Source: Desulfobacter sp. (GTDB lineage Bacteria; Desulfobacterota; Desulfobacteria; Desulfobacterales; Desulfobacteraceae). From it: a stretch of DNA of 6,608 nt. The notes below the pieces were generated by a model. The model ran no database searches. It saw nothing but the letters and a program-made list of their open reading frames with translations, and was not told the DNA's origin. The stretch's first letter is position 1; the number at the start of each line of letters is the position of its first letter. Location of the stretch: assembly GCA_030145005.1 (NCBI GenBank), contig JAQYWJ010000122.1, positions 1 to 6,608 on the forward strand, given 5' to 3'. The position numbers and the translations under genes are program-made. This document shows, piece after piece, positions 6,185-6,608 of this stretch.

Positions 6185-6608
6185 ATGAACAGACGCAAAA
6201 CATACCATTTTTTTCTTATCTTTTTCAGCGGACTGGCAGCAGCCTTGCTAACCGGATGCGACAGTTCGGAATCACCTGAGCGGATCAACATTGTCCAAGC
6301 CCTGTCATCTGGTTCGGATTCCGGATGCTACAGTATTGCACAAAGACCGGCAGACATAAGGCTTCCGGAAGACAGCGGCGACCATGAAGCGTTTCAGACC
6401 GAGTGGTGGTACTATACAGGAAATCTGAAAACCAAAAACCATCGGCTGTTTGGTTTTCAGCTCTCTTTTTTTCGGCAGGCGCTTTCCTGTAAACCGGTAA
6501 AAAAGGGATCAAAATGGCGGACCCGACAGCTTTATTTCGTTCATCTGGGTTTAACAGATGTCAGCAATGCCCAATTTTATTCCATGCAGCGGATGAACCG
6601 TGAAAGCA
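6185..6608 (+). CDS. CrtC/AttH-type (lipocalin-like) lipoprotein, N-terminal part
   Basis: The frame is open to the window edge, giving 141 residues of an incomplete gene. It starts with positively charged residues (N-R-R-K), a hydrophobic stretch and a lipobox L-T-G-C with Cys25 as the lipidated residue, so it is a type II signal peptide lipoprotein. Asp26 follows the cysteine; in E. coli an Asp at this position tends to keep lipoproteins in the inner membrane. The mature part has the CrtC/AttH family signature: L-P-E-D-x-G-x-H (60-67), T-E-W-W-Y-Y-T-G-N-L (72-81), F-G-F-Q-L-S-F-F-R (89-97) and Y-F-V-H-L-G-L-T-D (117-125). The family includes carotenoid 1,2-hydratases and uncharacterised calycin-fold proteins suggested to act in lipid metabolism. 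Only five bases separate it from the permease stop, and its ribosome binding site (GGAA, 6173-6176) lies inside the permease gene. No carotenoid genes are visible, so an AttH-like transporter partner is preferred. Confidence 0.88.
   Translation, partial: MNRRKTYHFFLIFFSGLAAALLTGCDSSESPERINIVQALSSGSDSGCYSIAQRPADIRLPEDSGDHEAFQTEWWYYTGNLKTKNHRLFGFQLSFFRQALSCKPVKKGSKWRTRQLYFVHLGLTDVSNAQFYSMQRMNRES

Noticed and set aside
6185..6608. Naming the last gene crtC (carotenoid 1,2-hydratase)
   Set aside because: Only the shared fold signature is visible, no carotenoid genes are near, and the ABC neighbours point to the AttH-like branch.

Overview
The window holds six genes, all on the + strand. Two are cut by the window edges. 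It looks like ordinary chromosomal DNA from a Gram-negative bacterium with moderate G+C. A delta-proteobacterial sulfate reducer (Desulfobacterota, Desulfobacteraceae-like) is my best guess from the protein style, but that is an impression and not a demonstrated placement. The lipoprotein signal on the last gene and the LolD/MacB-type ABC transporter fit a cell with two membranes. I saw no transposase, phage gene, CRISPR array, tRNA or rRNA.

Region 1 (1-337): the last 59 codons of glycerol-3-phosphate dehydrogenase (gpsA). They are followed by a G+C-rich, hairpin-rich non-coding block that ends in a perfect 10-bp inverted repeat. Region 2 (338-769): an A+T-rich gene-free stretch. It contains only short open frames, a 9-bp inverted repeat and a plausible sigma-70-type promoter that would serve the next gene.

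Region 3 (770-2812): a likely operon of three genes. They are a small uncharacterised protein of 85 aa with a strong ribosome binding site, the DNA repair glycosylase MutM/Fpg, and a 269-aa protein with two C-terminal QW-type repeats of the squalene cyclase/prenyltransferase fold. A 149-bp gap with small palindromes (2813-2961) follows.

Region 4 (2962-6608): a tightly packed transporter operon. It encodes an ABC ATPase (MacB/LolD type), a large permease with two FtsX-like halves and about ten membrane segments, and the first 141 codons of a lipoprotein with a CrtC/AttH-type calycin domain. This matches the arrangement annotated elsewhere as the AttEFGH ABC system, with the two permeases fused into one chain. 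The ATPase and permease presumably form a mechanotransmission-type ABC machine in the inner membrane. The AttH-like lipoprotein would be its periplasmic partner or a co-acting lipid-binding protein. The substrate is unknown. This cassette and the QW-repeat protein beside mutM are the most interesting parts of the window. I did not find clear evidence of a wholly new system.
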